Below are positions 1-5,984 of a DNA stretch of 8,383 bases, one piece after another (position 1 is the stretch's first letter; every line of letters begins with the position of its first letter). The position numbers were made by a program, and so were the translations under genes. A model generated the notes under the pieces. That model was given only the letters and a program-made list of their open reading frames with translations. It did not search any database and was not told the origin of the DNA. The DNA comes from JAQVUB01 sp033809415 (GTDB lineage Bacteria > Verrucomicrobiota > Lentisphaeria > Oligosphaerales > Oligosphaeraceae): positions 1 through 8,383 of the forward strand of contig JAPXLT010000218.1 in assembly GCA_033809415.1 (NCBI GenBank), in the 5' to 3' direction.

Positions 1-202
1 TTTCGGTGATGGAAGATGCTAAAACGTCCCCTTGGCGTTCTTGGCGCTCTTGGCGGTTGGTTCCTCGTCATTGAACCGCCAAGACGCCAAGGACGCCAAG
101 CAATCGGAGAAACCAACAGACCAAACTGCGATTCCGCGTGCCATTCCATCCGTCGAAGCAGCAACTCTATAAATTTTTCGTGTCTGTTCGTGTGGTTCGT
201 GG
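1..202. other. Left-edge intergenic region without a gene
   Basis: No convincing coding sequence is visible. The region lies downstream of the C26 hydrolase gene and holds two repeats annotated separately: a TTGGCG inverted repeat at 31-100 and a CACGAA-type dispersed repeat at 171-210. Open frames on both strands here are translations of these repeats and resemble no family I know. The roughly 70 bases between the repeats (101-170) show no structure I can name. Confidence 0.7.
31..100. repeat. Long imperfect inverted repeat of TTGGCG words (hairpin)
   Basis: The left arm 31-58 is built of CTTGGCG words ending in GGCGGTT. The right arm 74-100 is nearly its reverse complement (AACCGCCAAG ... 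GCCAAG). The arms match over about 27 bp with one mismatch and one single-base length difference, around a 15-base loop. In the minus-strand transcript the hairpin lies about 100 bases past the stop codon of the C26 hydrolase and is followed by GGGGACGTTTTA. It could therefore weakly serve as a transcription end, but the U tract is poor. It resembles intergenic repeats that I associate with Lentisphaerota and related genomes; this is recollection, not a search result. Confidence 0.75.
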
Positions 203-210
203 TTAAAAAA
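171..210. repeat. Dispersed CACGAA-type repeat, copy 1
   Basis: On the plus strand the unit reads as TTTTTCGTGTC, TTCGTG, TTCGTGGTT and then an A run. Related units occur at 5954-5980 in the same orientation and at 1698-1736 in the opposite orientation. On the minus strand the unit includes TTTTTTAACCACGAA, and the TAA in it is the stop codon of the C26 hydrolase gene. The repeat therefore abuts, and probably defines, the C-terminus of that protein. Confidence 0.65.
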
Positions 211-940
211 GTTGTTGGCGGCATGCGTCAATAAATGCGCTGAATATTTTGCGCTGTTGTTCGAGGTGTCGAATCCGTTCCGGATGCCATTGCACCGCCA
301 GCAGGAAGCGCGTCTCGAGTGCGGGCTTTTCCTGTTCTATCGCTTCAATGACGCCATCCTGGCAATATGCAGTCGCCCGGTAGCCGGGTGCTAGTTTGTC
401 AATGGCTTGATGATGCGAGGAATTGACCAGCAGCTTTCCGGCGCCGACGATGCTGGCCAGCAGTGTACCTTCCTCGACCATGACATGATGCATCGTTTCC
501 GGTGCACCTTCCGCACGGGTATGCACAAGAATATTCTCTGAGACTTCTGGAAGATGCTGATGCAGATCGCCGCCTGCGGCGACATTGAGTTCCTGACATC
601 CCAGGCAAATGCCCAATACCGGCTTCCTCGAGTCTTTCAGCAGGAAGTGCGCAAGAGCCATGTCCCAGGCAGCACGGCGAGGATGCAGAGGTCGCATAGC
701 GGGATGATCCGCACGATTATAGTACTCCCCAGGCAAATCCGGGCCGCCAGTCAGCAGAAATCCGGCAAATTCTGAATTCAGGGCAGATACAGCGGCTAAG
801 TCGGCCAGGGGCGGCAGACAGACGGGAAGCCCTCCTGCCTCATACACGGCCTCCTGATAGGCATCATTGACGCCCATCAAAACGGAATCCGGGCCATTAG
901 GCTGGCAGGTTGCGGTCAGAGCAATCAGCGGACGTTTCAT
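203..940 (-). CDS. Class I glutamine amidotransferase-like hydrolase (peptidase C26, PuuD/gamma-glutamyl-GABA hydrolase type)
   Basis: This 245-residue cytoplasmic protein has the class I glutamine amidotransferase fold. Visible motifs are MKRPLIALT at the N-terminus, TGGPDL at 64-69, the nucleophile elbow GICLGCQ with Cys112, SSHHQAI at 174-180, and the dyad motif QWHPE with His219 and Glu221. Catalytic Cys, His and Glu are all present, so it should be active. Stand-alone proteins of this kind (peptidase C26 family) cleave gamma-glutamyl amides, for example gamma-glutamyl-GABA in putrescine breakdown. The substrate cannot be read from the sequence, and no putrescine genes lie nearby. Its ATG overlaps the TAA of the upstream secreted-protein gene by one base (TAATG), which implies translational coupling. 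The last residues (QQLF) and the stop fall in or beside a dispersed repeat. A distant link to the mdc operon is possible but unproven. Confidence 0.88.
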   Translation of the reverse strand: MKRPLIALTATCQPNGPDSVLMGVNDAYQEAVYEAGGLPVCLPPLADLAAVSALNSEFAGFLLTGGPDLPGEYYNRADHPAMRPLHPRRAAWDMALAHFLLKDSRKPVLGICLGCQELNVAAGGDLHQHLPEVSENILVHTRAEGAPETMHHVMVEEGTLLASIVGAGKLLVNSSHHQAIDKLAPGYRATAYCQDGVIEAIEQEKPALETRFLLAVQWHPERIRHLEQQRKIFSAFIDACRQQLF

Positions 941-1632
941 TACTTGTCAGCCGTTTCTTTCGCTGTCTCAGCTATTGTCAGGGCATAGATGCACCAGGGC
1001 ACATCGCTAGTAGTGATTTTTATAGAATACGTTCCCGGCGCATACATCCATCCACCGCCTTTGCTGCCACCCTTGCTGGTCATCGAGTCGAAGTGCATGG
1101 TACCAGTAGCATCAAAAACCTGAATTTGTACGAGACCATCACTAATATGCTCAAACTCCAGCTTCCAGGCCTGATCCGAAGTATGACTGATTTCACGCGA
1201 GCTTTCGCCGGCCCATGCCGCCCGCTTCTCCAAGGCAGGTTTCTGTTTCACATAGCGCAGACAATTCCATTCTTCGACGCTGTCAACGTATTGTTCGACT
1301 GACACCCGCCAACCGCCCAGCGAACCACGGATAAACAGGAACTTTTCGCCCGGGGTAAATTTATACTGCTCGAAGCCAAGCGTACGACCACTTCTGCGGT
1401 TTACCACTGTCGTTGTTTTTTCTGTTGCCACCTCGTGGAATGCAACGCTTAACGGCCCGTTGTTCAGGGTTTTGTAGCGGATGCGCCACTCATTCCCGAA
1501 AATCTGGAACTGATCTGTTGCAAGGGTGCCGAAGCCTTGCCAACTATAGGTTTCCACCCAGTGTTTCTGGATAACCTGAGCACCTGCTCCAACACAGAAA
1601 ACAAAAACCAATAGCCAACTTAATCTGTTCAT
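940..1632 (-). CDS. Secreted protein of unknown function with two similar beta-rich halves
   Basis: I do not recognise a named family. The ATG at 1632 gives MNRLSWLLVFVFCVGAGA followed by QVIQ: a short basic start, a hydrophobic core and an AGA-type signal peptidase I site, so export is likely. The Cys in the core is not in a good lipobox. Three in-frame ATGs lie upstream (1635, 1638 and 1647). I chose 1632 because GGTGA lies 7 bases before it; starting at 1647 would add MGDMM. The mature part has two roughly 90-residue halves. Each has an aromatic-rich opening, a (N/A)W(R/K)(I/L)-type strand, and a G-(S/T)-X-X-(V/I)-(S/K) run followed by tryptophan near the end. The pattern suggests duplicated beta-sandwich domains that may bind ligand or protein. 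It forms a pair with the C26 hydrolase through a TAATG overlap. Function is unknown. Confidence 0.75.
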   Translation of the reverse strand: MNRLSWLLVFVFCVGAGAQVIQKHWVETYSWQGFGTLATDQFQIFGNEWRIRYKTLNNGPLSVAFHEVATEKTTTVVNRRSGRTLGFEQYKFTPGEKFLFIRGSLGGWRVSVEQYVDSVEEWNCLRYVKQKPALEKRAAWAGESSREISHTSDQAWKLEFEHISDGLVQIQVFDATGTMHFDSMTSKGGSKGGGWMYAPGTYSIKITTSDVPWCIYALTIAETAKETADK

Positions 1633-1678
1633 CATCATGTCACCCATAACATTATTTTCAGAAAAAACACTTTTCCAA

Positions 1679-1708
1679 AATATAAACCCTCTACCTCTTT
1701 TTGAACAA
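1679..1708 (-). promoter_or_regulatory. Possible promoter for the secreted-protein/C26 gene pair
   Basis: Read on the minus strand, TATATT (1679-1684) sits 18 bases after TTGTTC (1703-1708). The -10 matches the sigma70 consensus at five of six bases, the -35 at only three of six. The predicted transcript would start about 40 bases before the 1632 ATG. The -35 falls inside a dispersed repeat copy. Read-through from mdcH is an equally possible source of transcription. Confidence 0.3.
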
Positions 1709-1736
1709 CGAAAAGCACGAAAAGACCCGAAAATTT
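1698..1736. repeat. Dispersed CACGAA-type repeat, copy 3 (inverted relative to the others)
   Basis: The plus strand reads TTTTTGAACAACGAAAAGCA and then further CGAAAAG words to AAATTT. Its reverse complement aligns with the unit at 171-210 over almost its full length (TCG-GTC-TTCGTG-TTCGT-GTT-AAAAA skeleton). It fills the gap between mdcH and the secreted-protein gene. A perfect 9-bp inverted repeat, AACAACGAA (1704-1712) and TTCGTTGTT (1740-1748), spans it and reaches the mdcH stop codon. No U tract follows, so it is not a classical terminator. Confidence 0.6.
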
Positions 1737-1747
1737 ACGTTCGTTGT

Positions 1748-2662
1748 TTACAACGTTTTTGCCTTGGCCCATTTTGCAGCAGCTTTCAGGTCTTGGAATT
1801 CGCTGAGGGAGCGTGCTTCGACTTCGGGGAATTCCTCGAGCATCATGCGTGCCAGGCTGCTGCCCGGGCCGAGTTCAAGGAAGACTCTGCATCCGCTGGC
1901 CAGGGCGGTCTCCTGGCACCCCTGCCAGTCAATGGTCTGCTGAATCTGGCCGGAGAGTGCGGCAAGCATGCCTTCACGGTCATAAACACGTTCGGCACTT
2001 ACCCCAGACAACACCGGAGCGGCCGCAGGATGGACCGGCACTTTTTCCAGTTCCTGATGAAAAATGACAGCGGCTTGTTCCAGCAGCGGGGTATGGGCAG
2101 CAACCGTCACCGGCAGCTGCACGACACGGGTTGCGCCGGCAGACAATACAGCCTCCCGGAAAGAATCGACGCAATCTTGAGGCATTCCGAAGATCAGATG
2201 GCGTCTGCCATTGCGGATCGCCGGGAAGACACCGGACTTCAGAGCAATAGGTTCGAGTTGCTGCGCATTCAGTCCCAGTACCGCCAGCATGGTCTGCGGT
2301 TGCTTTGCAGCGTCCGACATCAACTTGCCGCGCAAAGCCGCCAGACGTATCAAATCGTCTATTTTCAGCATCCCTGCACAAGCGTATGCCGAGACTTCAC
2401 CGAGGCTGTAGCCGGCAAACAATTCGACTTCCGGAAGTTCCGGGGCAATAACCGCCCAGGCCATAACCTGATACAGACAGATTAGCGGCTGTGCAAACTG
2501 ATTGTGAAAAAGCATGGACGGATCATCCGCACCATTCGGCAACAGACCTGCCGCACGGATTTGCTGTTCGAGAGCCAGGGCCTCCGGATATTTTCTCAGC
2601 CGCTCGAACATGGTGGCACTTTGCCTGCCCTGTCCGGAACACAAGATCGCTAAACCTGCCAT
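1748..2662 (-). CDS. mdcH: Malonate decarboxylase malonyl-CoA:ACP transferase, epsilon subunit
   Basis: MdcH loads malonate from malonyl-CoA onto the thiol of the MdcC prosthetic group, which primes the decarboxylase cycle. The 304-residue protein has the FabD-type acyltransferase layout: GQGRQ at 10-14, GYSLGE at 84-89 with nucleophile Ser86, RGKLM with Arg111 (the position that holds the malonyl carboxylate in this family), AAHTPL with catalytic His190, and ELGPGSSL at 263-270. All key residues are present. The ATG at 2662 was chosen over an upstream in-frame ATG (2728) because family members start just before the GQG motif and GGAAGGG lies directly upstream. It overlaps the end of mdcGB by 13 bases. 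The 22 extra residues of the longer frame look non-homologous. Its place as last gene of the mdc set matches other mdc operons. Confidence 0.92.
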   Translation of the reverse strand: MAGLAILCSGQGRQSATMFERLRKYPEALALEQQIRAAGLLPNGADDPSMLFHNQFAQPLICLYQVMAWAVIAPELPEVELFAGYSLGEVSAYACAGMLKIDDLIRLAALRGKLMSDAAKQPQTMLAVLGLNAQQLEPIALKSGVFPAIRNGRRHLIFGMPQDCVDSFREAVLSAGATRVVQLPVTVAAHTPLLEQAAVIFHQELEKVPVHPAAAPVLSGVSAERVYDREGMLAALSGQIQQTIDWQGCQETALASGCRVFLELGPGSSLARMMLEEFPEVEARSLSEFQDLKAAAKWAKAKTL

Positions 2663-4059
2663 ATCCCTTCCATTTGTTGAATAAAAATTGCCGCTGCCAG
2701 CAAGTCCGCAATGCCCCCGCAACTCCATTTGTGATCGATAAATGTCTGATGAATTGCAGCGGCTCTGCGCTTCCAGTCAACACTCCCGGTTCCACCTGAA
2801 TGTAAAAACTCCGCAGCGGCTCGTGCCGCAAATTCACTGCCTGCTTTTCCGCCGCGATACAGCAAGGTCGTGTCGCTGACCTTTTCCAGCAAAGCAAAAA
2901 AAGCCTGCATTCTGGCGGCATTACGCTCCGGTCGCGAACAGAGCGCCGGCAGAGCAAGACGATATACTGCCGGAAATCCCGCAGCGGCTTCGGCAGCAGC
3001 ACCGCGCACGCCGAATTTGCGCAGGACTTGATCCCCGTGGCTGCCGGGATTCCGGCTCTGCAGAATGTCACTGCCCCAGCAATCGCGGACGATTTCGCCC
3101 AGGCTCGATGAACTCCCGGAAGAAAATTTTCTACCAGCGGCGGTACAGAGCAAGCCCAGCGAAAAAATGGCGCCGCGGTGCGTATTGACACCGCCAGTGG
3201 CTTCGAGCATCTTCTGTTCGGCGGCCAAACCTATCTTCTGCAGAGCAGCAAAACCATCCAGCCTGGCGCCTGCTTCCGCAAGCTCCCTGAAAAACTCCGG
3301 CAGCACGCCAATTGCTTTGGTAAAATGCACCGCAGTCATATCTGCATGGCTTCCGTTATCGAGAAAGCTGACCAGGCCGGGCTTGGGATATGCCTCGAGT
3401 TCCTCACGCAATGCGTCACAAGCCGCTGCCGCAATCGCCGCCGTGTCCTGCCAATCGCCCGTCAACAAACTTTTGGGCAGAAAAAAAACCTGATGATCAC
3501 TCTTGACGAGAATGGAACTGGTTGAAGTCATCCATTCACGCCAGGAAAACGAACGATTGTTCCACAGCATGATCTCGATATCATAAAACGGTGCGGCAAT
3601 GCCGGGCAATACATGCAGCAACTCCTGCAATTCCCCAGGGTTCCGCACCCGGATCAGCAAATCCAAGTCCGATCCGACATGCAGATATTCCTGTCCGGTA
3701 AGATACTGCCAGGCCAGACTCCCGAAAACCTCCGGTTTGAAAGACAAAAGCTTTTCACTGACGGATTGACCGGACGGCAATTCATCCAAACAATCCCACA
3801 AGTGCGGCAGCGCAAGACGCTCCTGTACCGCTTCCTGAGGGATGCGAAAGGGGATGCGCCGCAAACCGCCGGAAATTGGCAACGGTATGCCGCAATGGAT
3901 GCCTTCGGCAGTCGTCCCCGGGCGGCGCACAATCACCGGGAAGCCGGCCTCGAGCCAGTTCCGGATATCGGCAACGTCCGTTTCCTGACAGAGAATATCC
4001 GCATCCTTCCGCAGTTGCAGCAGTTCCTGGCGATGATAGATTTGCACCGCTTCAGGCAT
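2650..4059 (-). CDS. mdcGB: Fused MdcG-MdcB: holo-ACP synthase plus triphosphoribosyl-dephospho-CoA synthase
   Basis: One uninterrupted frame of 469 residues joins two enzymes that are usually separate. Roughly residues 1-200 are MdcG (phosphoribosyl-dephospho-CoA transferase), with the nucleotidyltransferase motif GS-(16 residues)-DLDLL, Asp131 and Asp133. Roughly residues 205-469 are MdcB/CitG-like (triphosphoribosyl-dephospho-CoA synthase), with YPKPGLV at 224-230, GSHADM at 236-241, GVNTHRGAIF at 290-299, DTTLLYRGG near 396-404 and a terminal SCGGIADLLAAAIF. The two halves therefore make the prosthetic group and attach it to the MdcC serine. The ATG at 4059 overlaps the mdcE stop (ATGCCTGA). 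It is preferred to a GTG at 4125 because MdcG family members start just before the tyrosine-histidine segment seen here. There is no separate mdcB between mdcA and mdcC, the usual place. Confidence 0.9.
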   Translation of the reverse strand: MPEAVQIYHRQELLQLRKDADILCQETDVADIRNWLEAGFPVIVRRPGTTAEGIHCGIPLPISGGLRRIPFRIPQEAVQERLALPHLWDCLDELPSGQSVSEKLLSFKPEVFGSLAWQYLTGQEYLHVGSDLDLLIRVRNPGELQELLHVLPGIAAPFYDIEIMLWNNRSFSWREWMTSTSSILVKSDHQVFFLPKSLLTGDWQDTAAIAAAACDALREELEAYPKPGLVSFLDNGSHADMTAVHFTKAIGVLPEFFRELAEAGARLDGFAALQKIGLAAEQKMLEATGGVNTHRGAIFSLGLLCTAAGRKFSSGSSSSLGEIVRDCWGSDILQSRNPGSHGDQVLRKFGVRGAAAEAAAGFPAVYRLALPALCSRPERNAARMQAFFALLEKVSDTTLLYRGGKAGSEFAARAAAEFLHSGGTGSVDWKRRAAAIHQTFIDHKWSCGGIADLLAAAIFIQQMEGIWQV

Positions 4060-4750
4060 TGAGAATCCGGTCGATGACAGTTGCTGCCAGGGGGCGTCCG
4101 CCGCGTTGCGCACCCAGCTGCGCACGCTGATCAGCAGACTGGTCTTTCTGCAGAGCCTGTTCGAGGCATTGATTCAAATCCCCGTCCCAGACGCACTCGA
4201 CGCCGCCGGTGCGTTCAAAGTTCTGAACACCAGGGGCAAAGACCGCGACAGTTTTGCTCAGTTCTTCCAAATATTCGAGCGGCAGTTTGGTGACTCGAGC
4301 AATAGCCGGGAGAATCATGACCGAAGTGTTGCTGTCAGGCGTTGCATAAGTATGCCCGGCACAAAGCCCGAAACCGATGAAGCCGCCCGCACAGGAATTG
4401 CCATAAACCAGGGCAATGACGGGATGCCCCTTGCGACGAGCCAGGTCCTGCACTTTGATCAGATGCGCAAGATACTGGTTCAGCCCCAGAAGCTCATCCT
4501 CCAAAGCCATTTTTTGCCCATCATTATCGACCATGAGAAGAATCGGACGGCGGGGCGCCTCCCGCAGCACTTGCAGCATAAGTTCTGCCAGCTGAAGAAG
4601 GATCGAAATGCCCAGCACCGGATGGCCTTCTGTGCCAATCACCGCTACTTTACCGGAAGACGTTGTGCCGGTGCCATGAAAAATCGCTCCGCTGCTCTGG
4701 ATTTCATATCCATCCGGAAAGATTTTTGAGAGTACTTCCTGTGCTTTCAT
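4052..4750 (-). CDS. mdcE: Malonate decarboxylase gamma subunit
   Basis: MdcE pairs with MdcD to form the carboxyltransferase-fold (crotonase-like) unit that decarboxylates malonyl-ACP to acetyl-ACP. The 232 residues show the family run: ILLMVDNDGQ at 70-79, ELLGLNQYLAHL near 86-97, YGNSCAGGFI at 116-125 (glycine-rich oxyanion region), LPAIARVTKLPLEYLEELS at 147-165 and VFAPGVQNF at 170-178. The ATG overlaps the mdcD stop in an ATGA and has GGGAGG five bases upstream, so translation is coupled and well initiated. MdcD and MdcE are separate here, as in Pseudomonas and Klebsiella, rather than fused. The C-terminal region (from about 185) is less conserved and rich in Gln and Arg. Confidence 0.93.
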   Translation of the reverse strand: MKAQEVLSKIFPDGYEIQSSGAIFHGTGTTSSGKVAVIGTEGHPVLGISILLQLAELMLQVLREAPRRPILLMVDNDGQKMALEDELLGLNQYLAHLIKVQDLARRKGHPVIALVYGNSCAGGFIGFGLCAGHTYATPDSNTSVMILPAIARVTKLPLEYLEELSKTVAVFAPGVQNFERTGGVECVWDGDLNQCLEQALQKDQSADQRAQLGAQRGGRPLAATVIDRILNA

Positions 4751-5631
4751 TTCGCCTCCCGCAGTTTATTGAGTTCATCGGCAGTCAGCGACGGAATCTG
4801 TTCGGCGTCAGCATAACCGAGTTTGCGCCAGACATCGAGCGCATCCCTGCAGCCGGCAAAGCGGCTGGCACGTCGAGTAAGTTCCTGGTGCTCGCGCTCG
4901 AGAGCTTCCAGCGAATAATTCGAGGAACAGGGCAAACGCCGCAAAACCGCTGCGCGGAATTCCGCCACCGAATTTTCCAGCAGTTCCTGCACCTGGCCCT
5001 GCAGAAAGCGGTTTTTGCCGCCGTATGTGCGCCATACCAAGGCGCGGTCGCGGGCATCAAAGACTTCCACTCCCATATTGGTTTCAATGACTTCCGGCCC
5101 GGAGACGCCGATGCGCCCCTCTTCGGAAACCAGCAGCACATCGCAGCAGCCGCTGATGATGCCGGCGCCGCCATAAGCGCCGCAGCTGCCGCCAACTACC
5201 CCGAAAACCGGAATGCAGCACGCACGCACATCCAAAATGCCGCGGATAATTTCAGCAACCCCGATTTCGCCGGCATTGGCCTCCTGCAAACGCACGCCGC
5301 CGGAGTCAAATAAAAAAATCACCGCCTGCGGCCTTGTTTTCAGGCAGCGTCGCAGCAAGCCGACGATTTTAGCACTGTGCACTTCACCAATTGCCCCACC
5401 CATGAAACGCCCCTCCTGGGCAATCAGCGCAACCTCGAAGCCGCCAAGGAGTCCCTCGCCAATTATCACGCCGTCATCAAAAGCACGCGGTATGTCAAAA
5501 TAATGCAGATGCGGACTGCTGAAACCTTCCGTCGGCGGGCAGATTTCCCGAAAGCTGTCTGCATCCAGAAAATCCTTGATCCGCTGCCGGGCGGTAGCCT
5601 CGAGGTAATTTCGTGTAATTTGTTTTTTCAT
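4747..5631 (-). CDS. mdcD: Malonate decarboxylase beta subunit
   Basis: MdcD is the partner of MdcE in decarboxylating malonyl-ACP and belongs to the carboxyltransferase superfamily, related to acetyl-CoA carboxylase carboxyltransferase subunits. Seen in the 294 residues are a YLEATARQRI start typical of the family, FMGGAIGEVHSAKI at 77-90, DSGGVRLQEAN at 109-119, the oxyanion-type GGSCGAYGGAGI at 147-158 and GRIGVSGPEVIE at 172-183. I chose the ATG at 5631, five bases past the mdcC stop. A GTG at 5640 overlaps that stop as GTGA and would add three residues; either is possible. It ends in an ATGA overlap with mdcE. Sequence identity to known MdcD looks clear, though the cysteine pairs (138-139, 162-163) seem unusual. 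Confidence 0.92.
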   Translation of the reverse strand: MKKQITRNYLEATARQRIKDFLDADSFREICPPTEGFSSPHLHYFDIPRAFDDGVIIGEGLLGGFEVALIAQEGRFMGGAIGEVHSAKIVGLLRRCLKTRPQAVIFLFDSGGVRLQEANAGEIGVAEIIRGILDVRACCIPVFGVVGGSCGAYGGAGIISGCCDVLLVSEEGRIGVSGPEVIETNMGVEVFDARDRALVWRTYGGKNRFLQGQVQELLENSVAEFRAAVLRRLPCSSNYSLEALEREHQELTRRASRFAGCRDALDVWRKLGYADAEQIPSLTADELNKLREAK

Positions 5632-5636
5632 CGGTT

Positions 5637-5951
5637 TCACTTTCCCGTCAGCAATTCGTATGCCTGATCAAGTCGCAGGCTGACGACCGCCGGGCTGGCG
5701 GCATGATCATTGATTTCGACCAGCAGATTGGCAGGACGGAAACGCGCCATGAAATCCATCAGGACAGCCTGCCAGGAAGCGGCAAAACCCTTGGCGGCGG
5801 TATCGATGACAAAGCGGCAGCCGCCTTCCAGGTTTTTGGGCTGCATCAGCACTTCCAGATTGCCGGAAGCCACTACGCCCGTCAGGACATAGCTTTGCCT
5901 CGCCTTTGTCTCTCCACCCGCTTCCCTGAATTCATATTCAAGATGTTCCAT
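5637..5951 (-). CDS. mdcC: Malonate decarboxylase acyl carrier protein, delta subunit
   Basis: MdcC carries the 2'-(5''-phosphoribosyl)-3'-dephospho-CoA arm on which malonate and acetate ride. At 104 residues it has the usual length. Visible family features are the MEHLEYEF start, VVASGNLEVLM at 26-36 with Ser29 as the likely attachment serine, and the closing LLVEINDHAASPAVVSLRLDQA. MdcG in the downstream fusion gene should modify it. The ATG at 5951 is well supported by homology, but its upstream region is a dispersed repeat rather than a normal leader. The only Shine-Dalgarno-like stretch is AAAAGG about 11 bases away. Confidence 0.93.
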   Translation of the reverse strand: MEHLEYEFREAGGETKARQSYVLTGVVASGNLEVLMQPKNLEGGCRFVIDTAAKGFAASWQAVLMDFMARFRPANLLVEINDHAASPAVVSLRLDQAYELLTGK

Positions 5952-5953
5952 CG

Positions 5954-5980
5954 TTGTTCGTGCCTTTTCGTGGTTAAAAA
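5954..5980. repeat. Dispersed CACGAA-type repeat, copy 2, inside the mdc operon
   Basis: The plus strand reads TTGTTCGTGCC then TTTTCGTGGTTAAAAA, the same skeleton and orientation as the unit at 171-210. It occupies nearly all of the 33 bases between the mdcA stop and the mdcC start, so it forms the untranslated leader of mdcC in the transcript. It is the only real spacer among the mdc genes. Confidence 0.6.
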
Positions 5981-5984
5981 TGTC

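Noticed and set aside
1704..1748. Rho-independent terminator after mdcH
   Set aside because: The 9-bp inverted repeat is AT-rich with a 27-base loop and is followed by CAAAAAG in the transcript, not a U tract.
1637..2485. Plus-strand 282-codon frame opposite mdcH
   Set aside because: It lies antisense to a gene with complete catalytic motifs and shows no family features of its own.
2663..2728. Longer N-terminus for MdcH from ATG 2728
   Set aside because: It would overlap mdcGB by 79 bases and add 22 residues not seen in the family. The ATG at 2662 has a purine-rich ribosome site and starts right before GQGRQ.
4060..4125. Longer N-terminus for MdcGB from GTG 4125
   Set aside because: The 22 extra residues overlap mdcE coding sequence. 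The ATG at 4059 in the ATGCCTGA overlap fits the family start.
4106..5313. Plus-strand frames of 207 and 216 codons opposite mdcE and mdcD
   Set aside because: They are antisense shadows of conserved, overlapping decarboxylase genes.
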